A stretch of 15,241 nucleotides of DNA from Bacillota bacterium (GTDB taxonomy: Bacteria > Bacillota > Clostridia > Acetivibrionales > DSM-1351): the NCBI GenBank assembly GCA_023392075.1, contig JAEVZU010000135.1, positions 1-15,241 of the forward strand, given 5' to 3'. The translations under genes and the position numbers were made by a program. Of this stretch, positions 1-6,973 are shown in pieces. Under the pieces are notes generated by a model that did not search any database, was not told the DNA's origin, and saw only the letters and a program-made list of their open reading frames with translations. Numbering within the stretch: the first letter of the stretch is position 1; every line of letters begins with the position of its first letter.

Positions 1-1923
1 AACGGAGGTATTTCTTACATAAAGGTGACCGATAACGGCAGCGGCATGGACGAAGATGATGTGGAAATCGCTTTTGAACGTCATGCCACCAGCAAAATAA
101 AAAGGGCTGAAGATCTGGATTCCATCATCACAATGGGTTTCCGTGGGGAAGCCCTTGCCAGCATAGCTGCCGTTTCCTCAGTAGAGCTCCAGACCAGAGC
201 AGCCGGAAACATATATGGCATGTATGTACATATCAGCGGCGGTACCTTCAGGGAGGTCAGACAAACAGGCTGCCCCGTGGGTACTACCTTTATTATCAGG
301 GATTTGTTTTACAATACTCCAGCCAGATACAAATTCCTGAAAAAGGACTCGACTGAGGCAGGGTATATTTCGGACACAATTTCAAGAATTGCACTGGGAA
401 ACCCCGAAATATCCTTTAGATTAACCAGCGGAAAAGCTCTGCTGTTGCACACACCGGGAAATAATGACGTAAAGAGTGCTATTTACAGCATTTACGGTAA
501 AGAAATCATTAAGGAACTTATTGAAGTAGGCTATCAGGACGAAAAATATAAAATAACCGGGTACATAGGGAAACCAGAAGCTGCAAGGGCAAACAGAAAT
601 TATCAGTCTTTATACATAAACAGAAGATACGTAAAGAGCAAAATGGTATCCTATGCGGTTGAACAGGCCTATAACAGTATTTTAATGAAAAACAAGTTTC
701 CGTTCTTTGTATTAAATATTGAACTGAATCCTCTTTTGGTGGATGCCAATGTTTCACCTGCCAAAACTGAAGTGCGCTTTGCCGAGGAAAGCTTTCTTTC
801 CCGGGCCATTTATATGGCAGTTTCAAAGGCTTTAAGTTCGGATACTCTGTTCAATCCCGTAACAGTTCCAACCAAGGACAGGGAAATATTCAAGTTTAAA
901 GGCATAGACCCAAAGCCGGATTATGTTCAGGAGGAGCTCCGATACAATTTTGAACAAAAAGTACCGGAGGGTACCCAGTTTCAGGAGAGCAAAAGTCTGA
1001 GCACAGAGCCGGCAAGCCCGGCCAATTCCATTGGTATCAACATGTCAGAGCAGCCGGCGGATATAAGACCGGTATCGGCTGCTCTTAACGTCAATGCCAG
1101 AATATCTGAGGGACAGGAAATAAGAAGCTTCACCGAAGCCTTGAAACCGCTGGCCAGGACAGATCTTGCATTAAACAGCCGGTCTCCGGCAGAGCTCTTG
1201 CACCCGGGGCAGGCGGTTCCGGAGGATTATCTTCCTTTAGATGTTGAAAGCCCTATTGTAAAAGAAGAGATAATTCCGGATATACAGACTGTCAGTCAGA
1301 CAGTTTCAGAAGAAATCCCCAAAAAGAAAAGCCCTGAGCTCGACCTTACTGCAATGAAATATATTGGTCAGGCTTTTTCAACCTATATAATTTTACAAAA
1401 TGGCGAAGAGCTCGTACTCGTGGATCAGCATGCGGCTCACGAACGGATTATATATGAAAAGCTTAAAATAAAATACGAGGATCAGGAGAATACCACTCAG
1501 CTGTTACTTGAACCTGCAGTAATTCAGTTCCAAGCTCTGGAACTCAATGAAATTAGGGCCAGACAGGAAATGCTCAACAAAATCGGTTTTGTTTTTGAGG
1601 ATTTTGGAAACAATTCAATTATAATAAGAGGCATCCCTTATTTATTGGAAGGCTGTTCGCCCAAAGATGTTTTTCTGGAATTGACCGATAAGATATTTTC
1701 GTCACTTAAACCTGTAGTTACGCCTCTTGCAGATGAGATTATCCATACAATAGCCTGCAAGGCTGCCATAAAAGCAAACAAGAAGCTGGATGACAGTGAG
1801 GTAACCCGTTTGCTGGAGGAGCTTGCCTTGGCCGGCTCAAGATATACCTGCCCCCATGGAAGGCCTACTGTAATAAGACTTACAAAGTACGAAATAGAAA
1901 AGATGTTTAAAAGGATCGTTTAG
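1..1923 (+). CDS. mutL: DNA mismatch repair protein MutL (5' end missing)
   Basis: MutL, the ATPase and nicking endonuclease that follows MutS in mismatch repair. The reading frame is open from base 1, so the start and roughly the first 60 residues lie outside the window. Visible from the left: ATP-binding motifs D-N-G-S-G-M (bases 31-48), A-T-S-K-I and G-F-R-G-E-A-L of the GHKL ATPase, then the ribosomal S5-like domain. A variable, proline-rich linker follows (about 900-1330), then the C-terminal dimerisation/endonuclease domain. The latter holds D-Q-H-A-A-H-E-R-I-I-Y-E at 1423-1458, which fits DQHA(x2)E(x4)E exactly, plus A-C-K-A-A-I-K and C-P-H-G-R-P near the end. These are the metal-site motifs of nicking MutL proteins, so this should be the endonuclease-active type and not the E. 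coli type. The miaA start codon follows 24 bases after the stop, so the two are probably cotranscribed. Confidence 0.97.
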   Translation, partial: NGGISYIKVTDNGSGMDEDDVEIAFERHATSKIKRAEDLDSIITMGFRGEALASIAAVSSVELQTRAAGNIYGMYVHISGGTFREVRQTGCPVGTTFIIRDLFYNTPARYKFLKKDSTEAGYISDTISRIALGNPEISFRLTSGKALLLHTPGNNDVKSAIYSIYGKEIIKELIEVGYQDEKYKITGYIGKPEAARANRNYQSLYINRRYVKSKMVSYAVEQAYNSILMKNKFPFFVLNIELNPLLVDANVSPAKTEVRFAEESFLSRAIYMAVSKALSSDTLFNPVTVPTKDREIFKFKGIDPKPDYVQEELRYNFEQKVPEGTQFQESKSLSTEPASPANSIGINMSEQPADIRPVSAALNVNARISEGQEIRSFTEALKPLARTDLALNSRSPAELLHPGQAVPEDYLPLDVESPIVKEEIIPDIQTVSQTVSEEIPKKKSPELDLTAMKYIGQAFSTYIILQNGEELVLVDQHAAHERIIYEKLKIKYEDQENTTQLLLEPAVIQFQALELNEIRARQEMLNKIGFVFEDFGNNSIIIRGIPYLLEGCSPKDVFLELTDKIFSSLKPVVTPLADEIIHTIACKAAIKANKKLDDSEVTRLLEELALAGSRYTCPHGRPTVIRLTKYEIEKMFKRIV

Positions 1924-1947
1924 AACGAAATGCTGAAAGGATAATCA

Positions 1948-2883
1948 ATGAAGGAAGTAATAGTAATAGCGGGCCCCACTGCTTCCGGGAAAACCAGTCT
2001 GTCAATTGAACTTGCAAAGCTTCTGGACGGAGAAATTATTTCAGCCGACTCCATGCAGGTATATAAATACATGGATGTTGGAACAGCGAAACCCTCCATT
2101 GAAGAAATGCAGGGGATCAGGCATTACCTGATAGATGAGCTTTTACCCGATGAGGAATTCAATGTTGTAAAATTCAAGGAGTTGGCTGAAAAATATATCG
2201 AAGTAATCCTCGAAAGGGGTAAACAGCCCATAATTGTGGGAGGCACCGGCCTTTATATAAGTTCTTTGATAAATAATATAAATTTCAGTGAAACAAAAAG
2301 CGATTGGGAGCTTCGCGAGCAATTGGGCAGGGAGGCCGAAGAAAACGGACCGGTCTATATACATGACAAACTGAGGCTTGTGGATCCGGTATCAGCCGCA
2401 AACATACACCCCAATAATGTTAAACGTGTTATAAGGGCTCTGGAGGTATATTATCAGACCCAAAGACCTATGAGCTACCACAATGAAAAGTCCAGGGAGA
2501 TACCTCCGAAGTATAAGTTCGTTTTATTGGGACTTACAATGGACCGTGAAAAATTATATGACAGAATCAACAAGAGAGTTGATATCATGCTTGAAAACGG
2601 TCTGATAGAAGAAGTCGGAAGACTTGTTGAAATGGGGTATGCGGATTCCATCACCTCCATGCAGGGGATAGGTTACAAGGAAATATTATCCCATCTCAGA
2701 AATGAAATCTCCCTTGAAGAAGCAGTTGAAACTGTCAAGAGAGAATCAAGGAGATACGCTAAAAGACAAATTACCTGGTTTAAGCCGATCAAAGAAATTA
2801 AATGGTTTAGTATAGATAATTTTGGAAATACTAATAATATAGTTGAAGCTGTTATAACCTATATAAGAAGCCATTGTGCATAG
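1948..2883 (+). CDS. miaA: tRNA dimethylallyltransferase MiaA
   Basis: Transfers a dimethylallyl group from dimethylallyl diphosphate to N6 of A37 in tRNAs that read codons starting with U, the first step toward ms2i6A. The 311-residue length is normal for the family. The P-loop G-P-T-A-S-G-K-T is at residues 9-16, D-S-M-Q at 34-37 (the DSxQ motif that contacts A37), G-T-A-K-P at 45-49, and G-G-T-G-L-Y at 98-103. The C-terminal R-R-Y-A-K-R-Q-x-T-W-F is also typical. ATG 1948 has a GAAAGG ribosome site at 1935-1940. The gene sits directly behind mutL and in front of hfq, an order common in Firmicutes. No terminator follows the stop; hfq has its own promoter in the gap. Confidence 0.97.
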   Translation: MKEVIVIAGPTASGKTSLSIELAKLLDGEIISADSMQVYKYMDVGTAKPSIEEMQGIRHYLIDELLPDEEFNVVKFKELAEKYIEVILERGKQPIIVGGTGLYISSLINNINFSETKSDWELREQLGREAEENGPVYIHDKLRLVDPVSAANIHPNNVKRVIRALEVYYQTQRPMSYHNEKSREIPPKYKFVLLGLTMDREKLYDRINKRVDIMLENGLIEEVGRLVEMGYADSITSMQGIGYKEILSHLRNEISLEEAVETVKRESRRYAKRQITWFKPIKEIKWFSIDNFGNTNNIVEAVITYIRSHCA

Positions 2884-2922
2884 CTTCGGCACGTAGTAGT
2901 ACTATATTCTTATTGCATGTGC

Positions 2923-2931
2923 TGGTATAAT
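2923..2931 (+). promoter_or_regulatory. Extended -10 promoter for hfq
   Basis: TGGTATAAT, a perfect TATAAT preceded by the TGn of an extended -10 element, lies 134 bases before the hfq start. There is no convincing -35 at 17 bases upstream, which is tolerable for extended -10 promoters. Transcription from here would give hfq a leader of about 125 nt. Called from sequence pattern only. Confidence 0.55.
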
Positions 2932-2991
2932 CTAGTAGAATAAAACTATACTTATGTCTTCATTGTTGCAGCAATTGATTTTGGGGGCAGA

Positions 2992-3027
2992 CAGGGCTTG
3001 ATCCGTAAAAGATTTTGGATCAGCCTG
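2992..3027 (+). promoter_or_regulatory. Hairpin in the hfq leader
   Basis: The left arm CAGGGCTTGATCC (2992-3004) pairs with GGATCAGCCTG (3017-3027): 11 base pairs with two bulged bases and a 12-base loop. It ends about 20 bases before the hfq ribosome site (3048-3057) and has no T tract, so it is not a terminator. It may be a leader control element. The rest of the 181-base gap between miaA and hfq holds the promoter and AT-rich sequence. Confidence 0.45.
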
Positions 3028-3064
3028 AGAAAATATATATATAAAACAAAGGAGAGGATTTACT

Positions 3065-3307
3065 TTGGTAAAGAATACTATCAATTTGCAGGACATTTTT
3101 TTAAATCAGGTCAGAAAAGAACATATAGCGGTAACTATATACCTGACTAATGGATTTCAATTAAAGGGAATGGTTAAAGGGTTTGACAATTTTACTGTTG
3201 TTCTGGACAGTGATGGAAAACAGCAGCTTGTTTATAAACATGCAATCTCTACAATAAGCCCCATGAAAGTAGTAAACCTGATTTTTAATGATCAGGTGAA
3301 GGAATAG
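3065..3307 (+). CDS. hfq: RNA chaperone Hfq (UUG start)
   Basis: Sm-like hexameric protein that binds small RNAs and mRNAs. At 80 residues it is the compact form typical of Firmicutes, without the long C-terminal tail of enterobacterial Hfq. It shows the N-terminal helix N-L-Q-D-I-F-L-N-Q-V-R, the Sm1 strands with V-T-I-Y-L-T-N-G-F-Q-L-K-G and G-F-D-N-F-T-V, and the Sm2 signature Y-K-H-A-I-S-T-I. The start is TTG 3065: the ribosome site AAAGGAGAGG (3048-3057) is seven bases upstream, and no ATG lies between that site and the conserved helix. The gene has its own promoter (2923) and ends at the two-way terminator at 3370-3400. Confidence 0.96.
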   Translation: MVKNTINLQDIFLNQVRKEHIAVTIYLTNGFQLKGMVKGFDNFTVVLDSDGKQQLVYKHAISTISPMKVVNLIFNDQVKE

Positions 3308-3369
3308 GCCCAGACTACATAGTTTTATTACTATATATCTGAATTGGAATATTGAAAAGCTAAATATAA

Positions 3370-3403
3370 AAATCGGTGAAACTTTTTGCTTCACCGATTT
3401 TTT
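3370..3403. terminator. Two-way rho-independent terminator between hfq and lexA
   Basis: A perfect 11-bp stem, AAATCGGTGAA (3370-3380) with TTCACCGATTT (3390-3400), has a 9-base loop. On the plus strand it runs into T3398-3403, ending hfq. On the minus strand the complement of the upstream A-rich stretch (3361-3373) supplies the T tract, so the same hairpin can end the convergent lexA transcript, whose stop codon lies 36 bases away. Confidence 0.9.
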
Positions 3404-3435
3404 GCAGTATACGGGGAATTATAATATTTTAAGTA

Positions 3436-4089
3436 CTACATTCGTCTGAAAACGCCTATTACCTTACCAATAATAGAAACATTGTCTTTCACTATGATAG
3501 GTTCCATTCTGCTGTTCTCCGGCTGTAAACGGATATGATCCTTCTCCTTGAAAAAAGTCTTACAGGTAGCTTCATCTTCAAGTAAAGCAACAACTATATC
3601 ACCATTATTGGCTGTAGACTGCTGCCGCACTAAAACAAAATCCTTGTCAAGTATTCCCGCCTCAATCATACTGTCACCCTGAATCCGGAGCATAAAAGCA
3701 GTACTGTTTTGAACAAAATCCACCGGCAGAGGAAAGGTATCTGTAATGTTTTCCACCGCCAAAATAGGCTGCCCTGCTGCGACCTTTCCAATTACAGGAA
3801 CTTCAACCATCTCCCGTGAAGTGTAGTAGCCTTCCTTTTGAGTATTTGCGGCTGCTTTTGAGGATTTATCTGAATTATTTAAAATTTTGATAGCTCTCGG
3901 CTTGGTGGGATCCTTCTGAAGTACACCGCTGTCCGTAAGTTTCTGAAGATAGGCGTGTACAGTAGAGGTAGACTTAAAACCAACTGCAGCACAAATCTCT
4001 CTGACTGATGGGGGATATCCGTTTTCGCATACACATTTATTAACATAGTCAAGAATTTCCTGCTGCTTTGTAGAGTTCTTTTTAGCCAT
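3436..4089 (-). CDS. lexA: SOS repressor LexA
   Basis: Master repressor of the DNA-damage response; RecA filaments trigger its self-cleavage. The N-terminal winged-helix domain (residues 1-70) has the LexA pattern G-Y-P-P-S-V-R-E-I and S-T-S-T-V-H-A-Y-L. The scissile Ala-Gly is at 105-106 (V-A-A-G-Q-P). The catalytic serine is in G-D-S-M (Ser140) and the lysine in A-T-C-K-T-F (Lys177). The family usually has V or a similar residue where this protein has Cys176, a small oddity. At 217 residues it is slightly longer than B. subtilis LexA because of a Ser/Lys/Ala-rich linker (about 72-88). ATG (complement of 4087-4089) is preceded by AGGAGG at 4095-4100. It is divergent from the YneA-like gene and self-regulated through the box at 4149-4162. 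Confidence 0.98.
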   Translation of the reverse strand: MAKKNSTKQQEILDYVNKCVCENGYPPSVREICAAVGFKSTSTVHAYLQKLTDSGVLQKDPTKPRAIKILNNSDKSSKAAANTQKEGYYTSREMVEVPVIGKVAAGQPILAVENITDTFPLPVDFVQNSTAFMLRIQGDSMIEAGILDKDFVLVRQQSTANNGDIVVALLEDEATCKTFFKEKDHIRLQPENSRMEPIIVKDNVSIIGKVIGVFRRM

Positions 4090-4122
4090 ATAAACCTCCT
4101 AAATTATGTAGTTTTCAAGGTA

Positions 4123-4151
4123 AGTATAGCATATAAATTTCCAAAAAGCAA
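4123..4151 (-). promoter_or_regulatory. lexA promoter
   Basis: Read on the minus strand: -35 TTGCTT (4146-4151), 17-base spacer, -10 TATACT (4123-4128). The lexA start codon is 33 bases downstream of the -10. The -35 overlaps SOS box 1, so LexA bound there would block its own transcription. Confidence 0.75.
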
Positions 4152-4162
4152 ACGAATGTTCG
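4149..4162 (-). promoter_or_regulatory. SOS box 1 (LexA operator of lexA)
   Basis: The minus strand reads CGAACATTCGTTTG, close to the Bacillus/Clostridium LexA consensus CGAAC-N4-GTTCG, with one mismatch in the second half-site. It overlaps the -35 element of the lexA promoter. Confidence 0.8.
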
Positions 4163-4179
4163 AAAATTTTTAAAACATA

Positions 4180-4209
4180 TTGACAACAGGAACAAATGTT
4201 CGGTATTAT
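4180..4209 (+). promoter_or_regulatory. Promoter of the YneA-like gene
   Basis: Consensus -35 TTGACA (4180-4185), an 18-base spacer, then TATTAT (4204-4209). The AT-rich stretch 4163-4179 just upstream could act as an UP element. SOS box 2 lies between -35 and -10 and box 3 just after the predicted start (about 4216), so repression by LexA should be tight. Confidence 0.75.
4189..4202 (+). promoter_or_regulatory. SOS box 2
   Basis: GGAACAAATGTTCG, which matches CGAAC-N4-GTTCG except for the first base. It lies in the spacer of the promoter at 4180-4209. Confidence 0.85.
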
Positions 4210-4217
4210 ATATGTAG

Positions 4218-4231
4218 AGAACAAACGTTCG
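4218..4231 (+). promoter_or_regulatory. SOS box 3
   Basis: AGAACAAACGTTCG, again one mismatch (first base) from CGAAC-N4-GTTCG. It sits at the predicted transcription start of the YneA-like gene. Its centre is 29 bases from that of box 2, close to three helical turns, so two LexA dimers could sit on the same DNA face. Confidence 0.85.
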
Positions 4232-4233
4232 GG

Positions 4234-4280
4234 AGGTTGGTTTGAAAGACTTCGTCAATGCTCGTCTTCCTGACTAACCT
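4234..4280 (+). promoter_or_regulatory. Leader hairpin 1 of the YneA-like transcript
   Basis: The two 17-base arms (4234-4250 and 4264-4280) form 13 Watson-Crick and two G-U pairs with two mismatches around a 13-base loop. It covers the GGAGG at 4232-4236 in part and the whole of the possible 11-codon ORF, so translation and folding would compete. Confidence 0.45.
4242..4277 (+). CDS. Possible 11-codon leader ORF
   Basis: TTG 4242 lies five bases after GGGAGG (4231-4236), the best ribosome site in this leader, and opens a frame of 11 codons, (M)KDFVNARLPD, ending at TAA 4275-4277. It is within the SOS-controlled leader and is not in frame with the downstream LysM gene. I do not recognise the peptide. 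It may be chance; the support is the ribosome site and its spacing only. Confidence 0.25.
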   Translation: MKDFVNARLPD

Positions 4281-4352
4281 GTGAATTTATGGCCGTACGA
4301 AATATTCAAAGTATTTATCAATACCCTGAAAGCGTACATGGCCAATTAACCT

Positions 4353-4391
4353 CCATTATTCGCCATATTGCGATAATGGATATAGTTTTTT
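4353..4391 (+). promoter_or_regulatory. Leader hairpin 2 followed by a T run
   Basis: CCATTAT (4353-4359) pairs with ATAATGG (4373-4379), continued inward by CGC/GCG after one bulged T, with a 6-base loop. Six Ts follow at 4386-4391 after a six-base gap. It resembles a weak attenuator lying between the SOS promoter and the LysM gene. The gap before the T run makes it a poor terminator, so the function is uncertain. Confidence 0.35.
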
Positions 4392-4435
4392 ATCACTTTT
4401 GTGCCTTGAGCACGATGAAAGGAATGATAGTTAAC

Positions 4436-4729
4436 ATGAATAAAAAGAGGTATGTCTTAAAGAATAGAATGAGATTCTTTGGTTTTTTATTTTTTGTTTT
4501 CCTTATAACCTTTATAGCAGTTTATACAGCCGGTGTTTCAGGTTATACCGAGCCGGTCTATCGGACTGTTACCATCAAATCCGGCGATACCCTGTGGTCC
4601 ATCGCACAACAATATAATGATGACGATTGTGATATCAGAGAATATATATATAATGTTAAGAAGATAAACAACATGGATTCCAGTATGTTAATTGCGGATA
4701 CATCCATATTAATTCCGGTTAAAGAATAA
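4436..4729 (+). CDS. yneA: SOS-induced LysM membrane protein, YneA-like cell division suppressor
   Basis: Predicted 97-residue protein: a short basic N-terminus (M-N-K-K-R-Y), one membrane segment (about residues 13-34), then a LysM domain (about 41-95) with V-K/I-K-S-G-D-T-L-W-S-I-A-Q-Q-Y and a closing I-L-I-P-V. This layout, the size (B. subtilis YneA is about 105 residues) and the position divergent from lexA under LexA boxes match YneA. YneA halts division during the SOS response and is held at the outer face of the membrane. I chose ATG 4436; AAAGGA (4418-4423) is 12 bases upstream, rather far. An in-frame ATG at 4289 would add 49 residues unlike the family, with no ribosome site, over the structured leader. 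Identity rests on architecture and context, not close sequence similarity. Confidence 0.8.
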   Translation: MNKKRYVLKNRMRFFGFLFFVFLITFIAVYTAGVSGYTEPVYRTVTIKSGDTLWSIAQQYNDDDCDIREYIYNVKKINNMDSSMLIADTSILIPVKE

Positions 4730-4773
4730 TATACCTTGATTTTTGACAAAATCATATAACTTGCACCGTAGAT

Positions 4774-4802
4774 TTGACAATTGCATATTGCGGTAGTATC
4801 AT
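4774..4802 (+). promoter_or_regulatory. Promoter of the hydrogenase-related operon
   Basis: TTGACA (4774-4779), a 17-base spacer and TATCAT (4797-4802), close to the vegetative sigma-A consensus, 51 bases before the first gene of the operon. No SOS box or other operator repeat is apparent nearby. Expression is thus probably not damage-linked despite the neighbouring SOS gene. Confidence 0.75.
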
Positions 4803-4853
4803 AGATGCTGTATTTATCAAGCTCTACTTAATTGCTCTGGAGGTTTTTGATTC

Positions 4854-6923
4854 ATGTCAGCAGATTATTTGACTACAAGCTTTATTATATGTCTTTTGTT
4901 GTATATAGCAGGATCATTCTCTTCATTGGCAACATACTTCAAACCTAAAATTTCAAATTTTTTATCAAACATATTTGCACTGACAGCCGGAAGTTTATTA
5001 AGTGTATCCATGTTATATAAATTATTTACTGTAAATACCCTTGTTATTTCATTTAATATAAATAATAATATTCCTTTTATGGACTTCAATTTAAAAATTG
5101 ATAATCTGACTGCTTTCTTCCTCTTGCTTATCGGGATTGTTACTTCAATAGTATCCTTATATTCTTTTACATATATGAAGCGTTTTTTTAATATTAAAAA
5201 TGTTGGTGTATTCGGAGCCTTCTATAACCTTTTTATTTTTTCAATGGTCATGTTGGCAACCAGTAACAATATCCTTTTATTCCTGGTTTTCTGGGAATTG
5301 ATGTCACTGCTTTCATATTTCCTGGTAATATACGAACATGAAAAGGATGAAGTTCAAAAAGCGGGGAAAACATACATAATAATGACCTATACAGGTACCG
5401 CATTCATAACTGCAGCATTTCTGTTGATTGCTTATTTTACCGGAAGTTTTGAACTTTCAGCAATTACTTCGTCTTTGATTCCAAAGAATTATTCCAATCT
5501 AATATATATTTTCCTGCTTTTAGGGTTCGGCACAAAAGCGGGTATAATTCCAATGCATATCTGGCTTCCGTATGCATATACAGAAGCACCAAGCAACGTA
5601 GCTGCCATTATGTCTGCAGTTATGAAAAAGATGTCCATATATGGTCTGCTTAGAATAGTATTTTTCATTCTACATGAAAATTCCATGTGGTGGGGAGTAC
5701 TAACCTTAATAATCGGCACAATTTCAGCAGTGTTCGGAATTGCATATTCAGTAGCCTCTACCATAAATATCAAGAGACTCCTTTCTTATTCCAGCATAGA
5801 GAATATGGGGATCATTTTCTGTGGTATAGGTATCATGCTTATAGCCAGAGCAACTGGGAATTCCTTTTTACTGTCTTTGTCCCTGACTGCAGTACTGCTG
5901 CATACTTTAAACCATGCACTGTTCAAGTCTTTATTATTCATGGGTGCAGGAGCTGTCCATTACAGTACCGGTACAAGAAATATGGAGAAGCTGGGCGGAC
6001 TGATTAAGAAGATGCCGCTTACAGCCGTTTTTATCTTCATAGGCTGTCTTGCTGTTTCTGCAGTTCCTCCGTTTAACGGTTTTGCAAGTGAATATATCAT
6101 TTTCCAGTCCTTAATAAACAGTATAGTTTGGTTTGCTCCATCAGGTCAATTCTCCATGGTTATATTATTTGTTATTGTTGCTGCATTCCTCGCCATTACA
6201 GGTGCTTTAGTAGTATTCAGCTATGTCAAGCTTTTCGGCATTTCCTTTTTAGGTATGCCCAGAAGCACTGAAGCCCAAAATGCAGGTGAGTCTGCAAAAC
6301 CAATGCTGGCAGCTCTTGCCGCCGCAGCTCTTTTGTGTGTAATTCCGGGCGTGGGACTGAAGCAGGTTATAAATTTGATAGACAATGTGTCTGTCGACCT
6401 GATTAATATAAAACTCCTGTCAACTGACTGGTCTTTATCAAAATTTTTGCATTATCCTCTTGAAAACGGAAACCTTAGTGTCTCCTTCAGCGGTCTATCA
6501 GTAATGTTGCTGGTGTTCATTGCTGCAGTATCTTTACTGGCAGCAGTATTAAGAAAAAGAACAGCTGTACAAAAATACAATACATGGGACTGCGGCTTTA
6601 CAAAATTGAACCCCAGGATGCAGTATTCTGCTATCGGTTTTTCAAAATCGATACGTATTATTTTCAGAGGGCTGTTCAAGCCTAACCGGGATTTGGTGAT
6701 TACAGAGGGAGCCGGTCCGTATTTTATTAAAAAGGCAAGTTACACCTTATCTACTGAAAAGGTAATTGAAAAATATTTATATAAGCCGTTTATTCTGGCA
6801 ATAATTAATTTTTCAAGAAAAGCCAGATATAAAATTCAAACCGGCAGTATACATGCATATTTAATGTATTTTTTCTGCGTTTTGATTTTGATGCTGTTGT
6901 ATTACAGCTTCCTGGCAAATTAG
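4854..6923 (+). CDS. hyfB: Antiporter-like membrane subunit, HyfB/HycC/NuoL type
   Basis: Large ion-translocating subunit of the membrane arm, 689 residues, almost entirely transmembrane helices. It carries the proton-antiporter (Proton_antipo_M) core with the charged residues expected of a channel: Glu148 in F-W-E-L-M-S, Lys228 and His235 in G-F-G-T-K-A-G-I-I-P-M-H, and His350, His354 and Lys358 in H-T-L-N-H-A-L-F-K. The C-terminal stretch near residues 575-610 (T-W-D-C-G-F, then R-M-Q-Y-S-A) is a mark of HyfB/HycC rather than of NuoL or Mrp antiporters. ATG 4854 follows GGAGG (4839-4843). It is the first gene of a six-gene operon whose large subunit lacks the Ni-Fe site, so 'hydrogenase-4 subunit B' is a family label, not proof of hydrogenase activity. 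Confidence 0.92.
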   Translation: MSADYLTTSFIICLLLYIAGSFSSLATYFKPKISNFLSNIFALTAGSLLSVSMLYKLFTVNTLVISFNINNNIPFMDFNLKIDNLTAFFLLLIGIVTSIVSLYSFTYMKRFFNIKNVGVFGAFYNLFIFSMVMLATSNNILLFLVFWELMSLLSYFLVIYEHEKDEVQKAGKTYIIMTYTGTAFITAAFLLIAYFTGSFELSAITSSLIPKNYSNLIYIFLLLGFGTKAGIIPMHIWLPYAYTEAPSNVAAIMSAVMKKMSIYGLLRIVFFILHENSMWWGVLTLIIGTISAVFGIAYSVASTINIKRLLSYSSIENMGIIFCGIGIMLIARATGNSFLLSLSLTAVLLHTLNHALFKSLLFMGAGAVHYSTGTRNMEKLGGLIKKMPLTAVFIFIGCLAVSAVPPFNGFASEYIIFQSLINSIVWFAPSGQFSMVILFVIVAAFLAITGALVVFSYVKLFGISFLGMPRSTEAQNAGESAKPMLAALAAAALLCVIPGVGLKQVINLIDNVSVDLINIKLLSTDWSLSKFLHYPLENGNLSVSFSGLSVMLLVFIAAVSLLAAVLRKRTAVQKYNTWDCGFTKLNPRMQYSAIGFSKSIRIIFRGLFKPNRDLVITEGAGPYFIKKASYTLSTEKVIEKYLYKPFILAIINFSRKARYKIQTGSIHAYLMYFFCVLILMLLYYSFLAN

Positions 6924-6973
6924 AACATCAGATTGATTTTGGTTCTGATATTATATAAGAGAGGGGTGAGGCC

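Noticed and set aside
25..27. GTG at 25 as the start of mutL
   Set aside because: The frame is open to base 1 and residues before it match MutL; the essential N-terminal ATPase motif would be missing. The gene is cut by the window edge.
4289..4435. 49-residue N-terminal extension of the LysM protein from ATG 4289
   Set aside because: No ribosome site, unlike YneA proteins, and it overlies leader hairpins; the basic stretch plus membrane helix starts at ATG 4436.
4737..4754. Terminator after the YneA-like gene
   Set aside because: The 7-bp AT-rich stem TGATTTT/AAAATCA has a 4-base loop and no T tract; it is too weak to call.
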